From Candidatus Nitrosotenuis chungbukensis (GTDB lineage Archaea > Thermoproteota > Nitrososphaeria > Nitrososphaerales > Nitrosopumilaceae), in assembly GCF_000685395.1 (NCBI RefSeq), contig NZ_AVSQ01000021.1:45642-109641 (forward strand): a stretch of DNA of 64,000 nt. Reading direction: 5' to 3'. Position numbers and translations under genes: made by a program. Below are positions 52,465 through 60,845 of this stretch, piece by piece (position 1 is the first letter of the stretch; each line of letters opens with the position of its first letter). The notes beneath the pieces are model-generated. The model was not told the origin of the DNA. It ran no database searches and saw only the letters and a list, made by a program, of their open reading frames with translations.

Positions 52465-52590
52465 TTATCGATTAATTGTATTCCAACAGCAGCATTCATC
52501 ACGAGTGCAGTTGGGACATTCTTTTGGTGATTTTGATTCTCTGCACTCAGAAGGTATACACCCACAATCAGCGCACATTATTTCAATCAT
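52465..52590 (-). CDS. Cys-rich mini-protein (41 aa)
   Basis: A 41-residue frame with nine Cys: CADCGC, a Cys at 16, CPNC at 25-28 and CCC at 33-35. The layout suggests a metal-binding, metallothionein-like or double zinc-knuckle protein. It is intact with ATG and TAA and lies alone in a gap of about 430 bases. No hydrophobic segment. The family is unknown to me. Confidence 0.55.
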   Translation of the reverse strand: MIEIMCADCGCIPSECRESKSPKECPNCTRDECCCWNTINR

Positions 52591-52631
52591 TTTTATTGCA
52601 TAGAAATCAGATTCGAATCATAACAAGTTGC

Positions 52632-52820
52632 TTACTTCCAGCTCTGGCGGTTAGAGGCGCTTTCACACCTTGGGCATTTGAGGCCGTTTGTCTTGTAGCC
52701 GCATTTTTTGCAGTAGACGCCAAACTTGAACGAGGCGTTCTTGGATGTACGGGATATCTTTTTAATCAAAATAATTGCAAGCAAAACTCCTATGCCTATT
52801 CCAATCCACACAATAACCAT
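52632..52820 (-). CDS. Single-helix membrane protein with zinc ribbon (62 aa)
   Basis: A 62-residue protein: N-terminal membrane helix (VIVWIGIGIGVLLAIILI), basic link and a four-Cys zinc ribbon (CKKCGYKTNGLKCPRC). Likely a membrane protein with a cytosolic zinc ribbon. It lies downstream of the phn genes on the same strand, 61 bases after phnE, so it may be in the same transcript. Confidence 0.7.
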   Translation of the reverse strand: MVIVWIGIGIGVLLAIILIKKISRTSKNASFKFGVYCKKCGYKTNGLKCPRCESASNRQSWK

Positions 52821-52881
52821 GATACTGCTACGTCATCATCAGATAAAATCAATTCGCATGTTTTAGACTCCAATCCAGAAT

Positions 52882-53652
52882 TTAGTTATGAACCAGTCTT
52901 TTTCGCAGCCTTGTGCTTGCATAATCCATGCCAAGTGTCACAGCAAGTATTGCCAGTATGAACGGGGCTGCCTTCCCATAATTGAGGCTCTCAAGGTGGT
53001 GTATTATGTAAAATCCTATTCCTCCTGCGCCGACCAATCCGAGAATTGATGACTCTCGCACACTGTACGACAGCAGGAACAGATACTGGTTTCCCATGTG
53101 CGGCAGCGCCTCCGGGATTGTCACAAACTTGGCAATCTGCATCCTTGTTGCGCCAAGAACATGCATTGCATCATACGCAGATACGTTTTGCGACTCGTAG
53201 ATCTCGTACAGGTATTTCCCGCTCAGTCCCATGATGTATAGCGATATTGCAAATATTCCAGCAGTCGGGCCTAGCCCAACTACTACCACAAGCAAAATTG
53301 CCCACAGTAATGGCGGCATCGACCACAGTAAACCAAGCAGGCTTCTGAAAATCACGCTGACATACGACGGGGAGATGTTTCTTGCAGCAAGCAGTGCTGC
53401 CGGAATAGACAGTACAAAGCCGATGCTTGAGCCAATCAGTGCCATCTCAAGCGTCTCGATGAGGGAAAACAGCACCTTGTCCCACACGCTAAAGTCAAAC
53501 TCCAGCAGCTCGCCTAGGATCACTGCGGAATTGTCAGCATCATCAATTATTGAAAGAGGGTTAAAGCCAAGGTGCACTGAGCTTCCAATTATTATCAGCA
53601 GTATGGCAATCCAGGTATACTGAAAGCGGCTAGGGTTCATAGAGGCCTCCAA
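52882..53652 (-). CDS. phnE: Phosphonate/phosphite ABC transporter permease (PhnE)
   Basis: A 256-residue permease with about six helices and the ABC permease coupling loop (YDAMHVLGATRMQIAKFVTIPEA), matching PhnE. It pairs with PhnC and PhnD to import phosphonate, phosphite or phosphate. The reading frame overlaps phnC by 23 bases (start ATG 53652; ATG 53640 is alternative). Only one permease is present where some operons have two. Confidence 0.88.
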   Translation of the reverse strand: MEASMNPSRFQYTWIAILLIIIGSSVHLGFNPLSIIDDADNSAVILGELLEFDFSVWDKVLFSLIETLEMALIGSSIGFVLSIPAALLAARNISPSYVSVIFRSLLGLLWSMPPLLWAILLVVVVGLGPTAGIFAISLYIMGLSGKYLYEIYESQNVSAYDAMHVLGATRMQIAKFVTIPEALPHMGNQYLFLLSYSVRESSILGLVGAGGIGFYIIHHLESLNYGKAAPFILAILAVTLGMDYASTRLRKRLVHN

Positions 53653-54349
53653 TGGTATCAGCGGTTATTTCGTTTGCAGGAATGTTCTTCTCAATTCTTC
53701 CATTCATCATTATCAGCACGTTGTCACTGTACAGTCTTGCAATGTCAGGATTGTGGTGCGTCATCAACAACGTGATCTTCATTTTCTTTTTTATTTCTGA
53801 AAAAATTTCCATTACTGTCACGGCTGCCTTGAAGTCAAGACTTGCAGTCATCTCGTCTGCCAGAATTATCAACGGCTTTTGGATTAGCGTCCTTGCTATT
53901 GCCACCCTTTGCTTTTCACCGCCGCTCAGCTTTTTTATCTTGATGTCCTTTAGGTGGGAAATCTTTAGATCATACATCAGGGAATACGTGTCGTCTACGA
54001 GATCCTTTGGATACATGCCGGTAATTGAGCGCCAGCGTGGCATCCTCCTCAGTGCACCCATCATCACGTTTGAATAAACGCTGAGCTCGTTTACCAGTCC
54101 CAGGTTCTGTGGGATGTATCCGAGAAGTTTTTGGCTTTCTTTGCTTAGGCCTTTTTTTCCGAAAAAATACAATTCGCCGGATGTCGGCTTGACAAGGCCG
54201 AGTGCTACTTTCAAGAGAGTGGTCTTCCCTGCCCCGTTTGGCCCCATTATGGTGACCGCATCGCCCTGAGGGACATTCATGGAAAGGTTGCTGAGTATTT
54301 TTCTATTATTGATGGTCAGATGAACTGCGTTCATGCTGAGTGCATCCAT
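53630..54349 (-). CDS. phnC: Phosphonate/phosphite ABC transporter ATPase (PhnC)
   Basis: A 239-residue ABC ATPase. Walker A GPNGAGKTT (residues 36-44), Q-loop YIPQNLG, signature LSGGEKQRVAIA and Walker B LIILADEMTASLD, with the D-loop. Cytoplasmic engine of the phn importer. Ten bases separate it from phnD upstream, and it overlaps phnE, so the three form a tight operon in order D-C-E. Confidence 0.9.
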   Translation of the reverse strand: MDALSMNAVHLTINNRKILSNLSMNVPQGDAVTIMGPNGAGKTTLLKVALGLVKPTSGELYFFGKKGLSKESQKLLGYIPQNLGLVNELSVYSNVMMGALRRMPRWRSITGMYPKDLVDDTYSLMYDLKISHLKDIKIKKLSGGEKQRVAIARTLIQKPLIILADEMTASLDFKAAVTVMEIFSEIKKKMKITLLMTHHNPDIARLYSDNVLIMMNGRIEKNIPANEITADTIGGLYEP

Positions 54350-54359
54350 GGGTTTCTGG

Positions 54360-55313
54360 CTAGACCTTCTCTGTATATTTCAAACCAGTCATTTCAAGTG
54401 CGCTCTTTAGGTTACCAAGGTGTTCGTCTGCAGTGGTTTCCTCAAAGCCCACAAATATTGCGGAGACTAGTTTTCGCATTATCTGTTTTGTGCTGTCATC
54501 ATGTCCCATTTCAAGTAGTGCTGCCTTCACCCTGGCCTTTGCCTCAGGGTCCATCTCTTTGCTAAACACCACTCCGTGTGATGGGATTGGTCCCTGCTCG
54601 TGGACTGACTTGGTACCCTCTCTTACTTCGCGGTAGAGTTTCTCGCTTACGTCACCTGCAATTATGCTGACATCTACTCGACCGTTTCTCAGCGCTTCCC
54701 ACGATTGACCGTAGCCGCCTGCAAATACCACGTCTGAAAAGTACGATTTTGGATCAACCTCCTTGCCTTCCTCTACAGTTATCAGTCCTGTCTCGACTAG
54801 CGTCTTCATCGGTGTCACGTATCCTGATGTTGACAGTGGGTTGGGGAATGCTGCGCGTTTGCCCCTCAGATCTTCAAGTGTGTTGTACGGCGAGTCTTTT
54901 GGTACCACCCAGTAAGAGTAGTAGTATGTCTCAGCTGTCAGTGTATCGCCTATGACGACCTCTCGCACCTCTGCAAGCTCAAGTGTTGCCCCCGCCTTTT
55001 GGACTGCAAGGTATGACGGCCATGCGCTCATAAACGCCATGTCTGCCTTGCCAAACCGCAAGGCCTCCACGACCCCCGCATATGAGGTCGGGACGTAAAT
55101 CTGTATGTCATAACCTGTTTTTTGTTCTAGGTATTGCTCAAGCTCGTTTGCCTGGGACTCGATGTCGCTTGCCTGGGCTGTTGGCTGAATTGCAAGTGTC
55201 ACGACCGGAGTCTCTTGCGCTGCGTTTGTGCTATCTGTTGTTACAAATATTCCATACCCTATACCTATTCCAGCTGCTAAAATTATTGGAATTATGGCGT
55301 AGAGTTTGTTCAT
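54360..55313 (-). CDS. phnD: Phosphonate/phosphite ABC transporter binding protein (PhnD)
   Basis: A 317-residue exported binding protein with N-terminal membrane anchor (IIPILAAGIGIGYGIFV) and the PhnD/PtxB-type phosphonate-binding domain (VVTLAIQPTAQASDIES; YEGV-like segment VPTSYAGVVEALRFGKADMAFM; the GDVSE region). It captures a phosphorus compound and feeds PhnE. Whether the ligand is a phosphonate, phosphite or phosphate cannot be told from sequence. No phosphonatase or C-P lyase genes lie nearby. Confidence 0.85.
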   Translation of the reverse strand: MNKLYAIIPIILAAGIGIGYGIFVTTDSTNAAQETPVVTLAIQPTAQASDIESQANELEQYLEQKTGYDIQIYVPTSYAGVVEALRFGKADMAFMSAWPSYLAVQKAGATLELAEVREVVIGDTLTAETYYYSYWVVPKDSPYNTLEDLRGKRAAFPNPLSTSGYVTPMKTLVETGLITVEEGKEVDPKSYFSDVVFAGGYGQSWEALRNGRVDVSIIAGDVSEKLYREVREGTKSVHEQGPIPSHGVVFSKEMDPEAKARVKAALLEMGHDDSTKQIMRKLVSAIFVGFEETTADEHLGNLKSALEMTGLKYTEKV

Positions 55314-55408
55314 GGCAAGTTTTTTTTGCGTCGTTATTTAAGTCCGGTAGGATGTTCCAAAGTTATAGACTATAATAAAAAAACATCCGGCTTGCACAAT
55401 GATAAAAA

Positions 55409-55738
55409 TTATCGGGGAAAGTAAAACATCACGGCCACTCCAACTACCACGACTAGTGATCCGAGAATCTCAAATCGGTCTGGCTTTTTCTTGTCTATCC
55501 AGTATCCCCAGACTATTGACATGACGACAAATATTCCGCCGTACGTCGCATAGACCCGTCCGAATTCGGCTGGCTGAAACGTCGGCACTATTCCATACAG
55601 GAACAGAGCAAGGCCGCCAATCAGCCCAAATATCTTTCCCCTGTGATCCCGCAGCCACTTCCACACAAGGTATCCTCCCCCTATTTCCAATAATGCAGCT
55701 AAAACGAAAATGCCAAGTGTCGCAAGTATTACTTCCAA
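55409..55738 (-). CDS. YnfA/UPF0060 family membrane protein
   Basis: A 109-residue protein with four membrane helices of the UPF0060/YnfA family, a branch of the small multidrug resistance superfamily: FVLAALLEIGGGYLVWKWLR, FLYGIVPTFQP, RVYATYGGIFVVMSIVWGYWID. The family's conserved Glu-Ile-Gly-Gly is kept. It overlaps the upstream paralogue by ten bases, so both are made together and may form a hetero-dimer like paired SMR proteins. Confidence 0.87.
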   Translation of the reverse strand: MEVILATLGIFVLAALLEIGGGYLVWKWLRDHRGKIFGLIGGLALFLYGIVPTFQPAEFGRVYATYGGIFVVMSIVWGYWIDKKKPDRFEILGSLVVVVGVAVMFYFPR

Positions 55739-56091
55739 GACGACTCACCTGTTCTTGGAACATAAAAAATTATCAAAACTCCGATCACCGCAATTACTGT
55801 TCCTACAACATCATACGTGTCAGGTGTGGTCCCGTCAATCCACCAGCCCCACAGAATTGACATCACAATAAAGACGCCGCCATATGCGGCATAGACCCGA
55901 TGAAAGTGCGTCTTCTGAAATGTTGGAACTATACCGTACAAAAATAAGACAAGGCCACCGGCTGCACCTAAAAGCCAGCTCATGTCGTGTCTAAGCCACA
56001 GCCACACCAGATATCCGCCTCCAATCTCACAGAGGCCTGCAAGAAGAAAGAACAAAAGCGAAGAAGGCACCATCTTTAGACTTGCATTCAT
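55729..56091 (-). CDS. YnfA/UPF0060 family membrane protein (paralogue)
   Basis: A 120-residue paralogue of the protein at 55409 with the same four-helix layout: FFLLAGLCEIGGGYLVWLWLR, FLYGIVPTFQK, VYAAYGGVFIVMSILWGWW. The pair is tandem and overlapping. Transport of a small hydrophobic cation or of something else is possible; YnfA of bacteria is linked to drug efflux. Start ATG 56091 or 56073. Confidence 0.87.
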   Translation of the reverse strand: MNASLKMVPSSLLFFLLAGLCEIGGGYLVWLWLRHDMSWLLGAAGGLVLFLYGIVPTFQKTHFHRVYAAYGGVFIVMSILWGWWIDGTTPDTYDVVGTVIAVIGVLIIFYVPRTGESSWK

Positions 56092-56224
56092 GATACATGG
56101 TGATGCTGTGAGATATTATCTATTTTTTTAGACCGCTTGGCTCAGAAACAATTCAAGGTTTCAACTTATTACAGAAAAATGAAACATCGAAGCTCGTTTT
56201 TGACACAGGGTTTGGCTTGCACCA

Positions 56225-57655
56225 TCAAGAGTTAAGGGGCGTCATCTGCGCAGATGCGTCCAAAAACCACTGGCCGGCAATTTTACTTTGCGGCGACAAC
56301 ATCTTCAAATTAACTGGCTCTACGAGATCACCATCAAGGGATACCTCAGATGTCAAAGAAAGCCTAAGGGTTGTAATATGATCTTGCTCGTCAATTACCT
56401 CACTAATCAAAAGAATCGTATCGTTTGTATTTGGATCGCCATGTGAAATTATCCTCATCTTTCCAAACACAACATCATATAGTTCATCGCCCACAAACAG
56501 TTCCCCTCCAGTTACGCGAAATGTCGAAACATTATTGCTGGTGGAGAGGCTTTCAACAAAGATCTCGCCAGAAAAGTCAGCTGCCGTAGTATCACCTATC
56601 GAGGTTGCCGAGCCATCAAAAGAGATGTTAAATGACTCTGTAATAGACTCAGGGTCACCCATACGCCCAAAATACGCTCCTGTTTCGAGTCTTTGAAGCA
56701 ATGATTGTATTCTTTGTTCTAACTGGTCGATTTTTTGCTCCAATTCAGATACTCGATCCTGCGCATCCTGTTTTGCATTTTCCACTCGTGCCGTTTGGGT
56801 GGAATCGTCAGTATCAGAGTCTTCATCTTCAATTTCAAAGTCCCAGATGTCTCTAATTTCAGATTCGTCAAGTCCGGTCTTATCAATAATTGCAGAGATT
56901 ATGACGCTTTCATCGGTTGTATCAAGTAAGAATTTTGATTTTTCATCTTCAAACTCTATGGTGACTTTGGTCTTTCCATTTTTGATTTCTACTTCAATTT
57001 CTGTTTCTTGTTCCTCGATTTCTTCCTCGTCTGCTCCTTCTATTTCATCTTCGATATTCTTTCCAAGAACATTCATTCGTGCATCTGATGCCAAGTCTTC
57101 TGCCTCGTCAGCAAGTTCTTCAGCCATTTGGAAAAACCCGGATTCGAGATTTTGCTTTGCTTCTTCCAGTTTACCTTGAGCTTCTTCTAACACAGCTTCG
57201 GAGGCAGATGTGATTTTACCTTTCTCTTTTGCCTCTGCTATTTTTTCTTGAGATTTCTTGATCTCATCTTCAGCGTCAGAGATTGCTTTGTTTGCATCTT
57301 CCTCAGAGTCACGCTCATCAGAGTCTTCAGATTCTGTTTCTTCGTCTATTTCTTCCGATTCTTCATCCTCCGTGTCTTCCCCTTCTGATTCGCTTTCCTG
57401 TTCATCATGGTCTTCATCCTCAGATTCCCCGTCTGAATTATGAGATTCAGCAAAAGCGAGTTTCATAGTATGAGATCCGTAAAGTGGGTCGACATTATTG
57501 ATACTAGATGCATTTGAGATAGAATAACCGCTCAGGCCCAAAAGCAAAACAAACACGGTAAAACTGACACTAATCTTATGGTCCAATATGATCTGGCGCA
57601 AGAAACTAGGATTTAATGTTGACGCATGATTTGTTATATGCAGTCCAGATAACAT
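56225..57655 (-). CDS. Exported acidic coiled-coil protein
   Basis: A 476-residue protein. Near residue 30 a hydrophobic segment (ISVSFTVFVLLLGLSGYSI) acts as signal or anchor. Residues 75-130 are an extremely acidic stretch of Glu/Asp/Ser, then a coiled coil (EDEIKKSQEKIAEAKEKGKI, EAQGKLEEAKQNLESG), another acidic region, a coiled coil (VSELEQKIDQLEQRIQSLLQ) and a beta-rich C-terminal domain of about 130 residues. Such exported acidic coiled-coil proteins are found in Nitrososphaeria; the acidic part could bind calcium or other cations. Confidence 0.78.
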   Translation of the reverse strand: MLSGLHITNHASTLNPSFLRQIILDHKISVSFTVFVLLLGLSGYSISNASSINNVDPLYGSHTMKLAFAESHNSDGESEDEDHDEQESESEGEDTEDEESEEIDEETESEDSDERDSEEDANKAISDAEDEIKKSQEKIAEAKEKGKITSASEAVLEEAQGKLEEAKQNLESGFFQMAEELADEAEDLASDARMNVLGKNIEDEIEGADEEEIEEQETEIEVEIKNGKTKVTIEFEDEKSKFLLDTTDESVIISAIIDKTGLDESEIRDIWDFEIEDEDSDTDDSTQTARVENAKQDAQDRVSELEQKIDQLEQRIQSLLQRLETGAYFGRMGDPESITESFNISFDGSATSIGDTTAADFSGEIFVESLSTSNNVSTFRVTGGELFVGDELYDVVFGKMRIISHGDPNTNDTILLISEVIDEQDHITTLRLSLTSEVSLDGDLVEPVNLKMLSPQSKIAGQWFLDASAQMTPLNS

Positions 57656-57869
57656 TTAGAATCATGATCCATACTTTAGATCTATACTCGACATTCGACT
57701 TTTGCGACCTCTAAATGATCTCAAAAAACATTATCATTTCTGAAAATCATATTTCTGATTTATAATCAAAAGATACCACGATAGTTTAGCGGTAAAGATT
57801 TTGCGCCAGTTGGAATCAAAGTTGGTATTTTTCACGGCATCTTTTAAATGACTTCGAACACATATTGTC

Positions 57870-58394
57870 ATGATACTAAATAATGTCGATTTGGATAAAA
57901 TATCCAAAACAGTCGAGGCTGGGAAAAAGGACAAGCAATCGCTTCTAAAACCAGTGAAACTCCAAGGAGAGTGGGTTTTAGACGCGGCAAAAGACTATCA
58001 GTTCAGGACCGAGCTGTCATATGAAAAAGGAAAACAGGTAATTGAAGTTGATTCGCCATCGTTTCTTGGTGGTAATGGAAACAGGCTTGGTCCCATGGCT
58101 TACTGCATAGCCGGAATTACATCTTGTTTCATCGGCACGTTTGCAGCCGTTGCCGCGTCCCAGGGGATAAAACTTACAAAACTGAGCGTAAACGCGCAGT
58201 GCAACGTAAACTTTGCAAAGACTTTGGATGTTGCAGACGAGCCAATCATGAACGGAATAGAATTTGACATAGATGCGCAAGCGGACAATGCGGACAGGAA
58301 AAAACTTGAACAGATGTTAAACATGGCACTTGAGCGGTGCCCTGCAATGTACAGCATGTCCCACAACATACCGGTAAATGCTAAAATCAAATGA
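57870..58394 (+). CDS. OsmC/Ohr family peroxiredoxin-like protein
   Basis: A 174-residue OsmC-type protein. Two Cys-containing helices: YCIAGITSCFIG (Cys79, Cys86) and ALERCPAMYS (Cys157), of which one of the first and the last should be the catalytic pair that reduces organic hydroperoxides. Start ATG 57870. It stands alone; the 3' end faces the duplicated small gene at 58505. It likely protects against oxidative stress. Confidence 0.85.
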   Translation: MILNNVDLDKISKTVEAGKKDKQSLLKPVKLQGEWVLDAAKDYQFRTELSYEKGKQVIEVDSPSFLGGNGNRLGPMAYCIAGITSCFIGTFAAVAASQGIKLTKLSVNAQCNVNFAKTLDVADEPIMNGIEFDIDAQADNADRKKLEQMLNMALERCPAMYSMSHNIPVNAKIK

Positions 58395-58504
58395 GTGGGC
58401 AGTTCTGTTCTTTAAAACTAGGAATGAAAAATGTCCAAAAGCACCAAATAAAAAAGGCAAACCAACTATGGTTAAACCCAGTACAATACGCGATGAATTT
58501 TACA

Positions 58505-58675
58505 TCAATTGATGGCTTTGTGCGATTTATTCACTTTTGTTTTCTTGATTGGTTTGCTTTTCTTTTGGATTCCTTTTGCAGGAGGATGTTCCTGATAAGA
58601 TCTTTTTTCGAGCCTGTTTTCGACTCTTTTCTCATCATCTGTTAGTTGTTTATTTGTCTTGGATCGGGTTTGCAT
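58505..58675 (-). CDS. Basic mini-protein (56 aa), copy 1
   Basis: A 56-residue, highly basic and charged protein (MQTRSKTNKQLTDDEKRVEN, KRSYQEHPPAKGIQKKSKPI). It differs from copy 2 (61631) at only three residues. Its upstream 240-bp context is duplicated too. In this copy the leader of the longer variant (MLVEIANTI in copy 2) is disrupted by one base, so MQTRSK is the only start; that start is probably the true one in both. Possibly a nucleic-acid-binding protein. Confidence 0.6.
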   Translation of the reverse strand: MQTRSKTNKQLTDDEKRVENRLEKRSYQEHPPAKGIQKKSKPIKKTKVNKSHKAIN

Positions 58676-58751
58676 TATCGTATGATTGTTATCTCAACCA
58701 GCATAATAAACAGCAGTGCAGATTATCACTTCTAAAATTAAGGATTATTGC
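58511..58751. repeat. Duplicated 240-bp segment, copy 1
   Basis: Bases 58511-58751 are over 90 percent identical by eye to 61638-61875, in the same orientation. The segment holds the basic mini-gene and, at its right end, seven bases that in copy 2 are the stop and final codon of the flavin reductase gene (TTATTGC). No terminal inverted repeats or transposase are present. Confidence 0.9.
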
Positions 58752-58826
58752 TGCTTTGACTGTGACAGACACATCTTGACGATGTGATTTGATTCAAGAT
58801 GCACATCAGGGTAATTTCGAAATCCT

Positions 58827-58843
58827 ATTCTAAAAAGGCCAAA
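58827..58843 (-). promoter_or_regulatory. Duplicated promoter element, copy 1
   Basis: The 17-base ATTCTAAAAAGGCCAAA is identical to 62466-62482. Read on the minus strand it is a BRE/TATA-like TTTGGCCTTTTTAGAAT. In copy 2 it lies 31-47 bases before the flavin reductase ATG; here it is 152-168 bases before the mini-gene, as if the flavin reductase gene between had been removed. Confidence 0.5.
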
Positions 58844-58962
58844 TGGGACCACTCTATCTGTGCCCCCGCGTCTGTCCTCCTAATTTTTTATTTTTAGCCT
58901 TTTTTATATCAAAATGAGATTTTGCACTAATTGGCGACTTTTCCATCTAAAACATGTTCCAA

Positions 58963-59961
58963 TTATATCGGCGAGGACGATCTCGTGCTGGTGGATTTTG
59001 ACTTTTTCTTCATCCAGAAAATAAGGGAAACAAAAAGTACTGCCGGAATCGAAATTATTGCAATCATTAGGTCATAGTACAGCTCAAGTCTCTGCGCCGG
59101 CTTTGTCTGGATTTTTTCATGGGATGCCATGTCTGGATTGTCGTGAATGATTGTTGAGAATTCAACTGTTCTCTGCTCAGGCCTTTGAATGTCGCCGCCA
59201 AGCGTTCTTCCCTCCGCGCTCTCACGGGCATCTCCCTGTATTTTCTCAAACCTTATCAGAACAGGACCGCTTGAGTCAAAGGCATAATCCCGAAAGTCGC
59301 CGCCAATCTCAGTCTTCCCAGAATCCCGGTATATCTCGTTTCCATTTTGGATTAGAACAAAATCGTAGCTCATCTTTGCCAGGTTCCTCTCGGTGGCAAC
59401 GTCATAGAACTGGTAGATGAATTTCGTTTTCTCATGGGTCTTGATCACATTTGGTTCCCACGTGAGATCCGCTTCGATTACCCCGTCGGCAGTAACCTGT
59501 ATGACTGGAAACTTTTCTATTTTGTTCCCAAGCCCGTTAGTTGAATACTCTGGGATTTCTTGCTGCACCAGAATGGCACCCTCCATCCACGGGTGAATCG
59601 TGCAGTAATACGCAAACATTCCCTTTCTGTCAAATGTAAACGACCACAACTCGTTTGGTGCAAACAATCCGCTGTCAAAATAGCCGTCTGGTTCTCCAAA
59701 CTCGTTGCTCATCCACCCAAACCTCCCGGATCCCTTCCCGCTTGTTACAGTGTGGGACTCTATGTCTGCATTGACCCACGTTATTTTCTCACCCGTCTTA
59801 ACTGAAATCAGAGCTGGCTCGTACCACGTCTTTGCAGGGGTATTGAGTTCAGGATTGTACGCCCCAAAAGGAATGGTCACCGTTTTTTCAGAAAACGCAT
59901 CGTCATAACCATAAAATAAAAAGGCAGTCAGGAAAATAAGCAGAAAAACGAACCTTGCCAT
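58963..59961 (-). CDS. Membrane-anchored cupredoxin (plastocyanin-like)
   Basis: A 332-residue exported protein. Signal peptide VFLLIFLTAFLFYGYDDAFS, then a type I copper domain with ligands His70 (ESHTVT), Cys120, His123 and Met126 (YYCTIHPWM). A second beta domain with no copper ligands follows, and the C-terminus is a membrane helix (LYYDLMIAIISIPAVLFVSLIFW) with a basic tail. Ammonia-oxidising archaea use many such blue-copper proteins in place of cytochromes c as electron carriers. Partner unknown. Confidence 0.9.
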   Translation of the reverse strand: MARFVFLLIFLTAFLFYGYDDAFSEKTVTIPFGAYNPELNTPAKTWYEPALISVKTGEKITWVNADIESHTVTSGKGSGRFGWMSNEFGEPDGYFDSGLFAPNELWSFTFDRKGMFAYYCTIHPWMEGAILVQQEIPEYSTNGLGNKIEKFPVIQVTADGVIEADLTWEPNVIKTHEKTKFIYQFYDVATERNLAKMSYDFVLIQNGNEIYRDSGKTEIGGDFRDYAFDSSGPVLIRFEKIQGDARESAEGRTLGGDIQRPEQRTVEFSTIIHDNPDMASHEKIQTKPAQRLELYYDLMIAIISIPAVLFVSLIFWMKKKSKSTSTRSSSPI

Positions 59962-60047
59962 GCGATTTGGGTGTTTTCAAATTAGAAATAGATTTTGGTT
60001 CCTTGCAAAGATATCTTCATTTGCATTGATTCAGAAAGGGACTTGAT

Positions 60048-60845
60048 TTAGATCTTGAATAGATCTTTTGCGTTTTTGTACATCAGCAGATCCCGGAATT
60101 CTTTTTTTATTTTCAATTTTGTGACAAAATCAAGATACGAGTCCATGGTGCTAATTGGCCAATCAGTCCCATACAGGAGATATCTTGGCTCTCCTGCATA
60201 GTTTATCAACTCCGATACTTTTTCACTCATCATTTTCTCAAAATAATGATCAAAATCTCCAACTACAAATCCTGAGATGTCCCCGTAGACGTTTTTGTTT
60301 TTATAAATTACTTCTTGCGCGTCCTCAATCCACGGGTTTCCTACATGACACATGATTATTTTTAACTCGGGATTGTCTACTGCCACGTCGTCAAGATTGA
60401 GCGGCTGTGCGTAACGAAGCTTGCTTTTTTTGCTAAGCGTATCTCCAGTGTGAATCATGACTGGAACGCCAAACTCAATGCACGTGTCGTAGACTTTTTG
60501 GTACCTCTCGTCGTATGGATAGTAGTGCTCGTATCCAGAATAGATCTTGAGTCCTTTTACGCGTCCATCCTTGATCCACCCCCGATAGTCGTTTAGATCC
60601 TCTTTGGTGTGGCTGTCAATTGAAAACCCTGCAACTATTCCTAAATTGTCGTATTTTTTTGTCGCCTCGATTATCTGGCGCGCAGAAGGCCTGTACTCGT
60701 CTGTCTTGTATGATGAAAGTATTAGGGCATAGTCTACATCATTCTTTGTCATTTCAGTCTGAAGCGCTTCAAGTCGCCCCTCAAGGGTGGGCACATTTTG
60801 CATCAACTCGTACTGATTGATGTGCACATGGCAGTCTATGATCAA
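60048..60845 (-). CDS. Amidohydrolase-family TIM-barrel hydrolase
   Basis: A 265-residue amidohydrolase (Amidohydro_2-like). Metal ligands are visible: DCHVHIN at the N-terminus (HxH), MIHTGDTL, MCHVGNPW and the Asp in YGTDWPIS. Acts on an unidentified ester, amide or decarboxylation substrate. Its start overlaps the stop of the GNAT gene by four bases, so they form an operon in the order GNAT, amidohydrolase. Confidence 0.85.
   Translation of the reverse strand: MIIDCHVHINQYELMQNVPTLEGRLEALQTEMTKNDVDYALILSSYKTDEYRPSARQIIEATKKYDNLGIVAGFSIDSHTKEDLNDYRGWIKDGRVKGLKIYSGYEHYYPYDERYQKVYDTCIEFGVPVMIHTGDTLSKKSKLRYAQPLNLDDVAVDNPELKIIMCHVGNPWIEDAQEVIYKNKNVYGDISGFVVGDFDHYFEKMMSEKVSELINYAGEPRYLLYGTDWPISTMDSYLDFVTKLKIKKEFRDLLMYKNAKDLFKI

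Noticed and set aside
57258..57468. Ser-rich plus-strand frames
   Set aside because: Antisense of the Glu/Asp/Ser-rich part of the acidic coiled-coil gene.
58391..58779. Plus-strand frames of 84 and 76 codons
   Set aside because: Antisense of the basic mini-gene within the duplicated segment.
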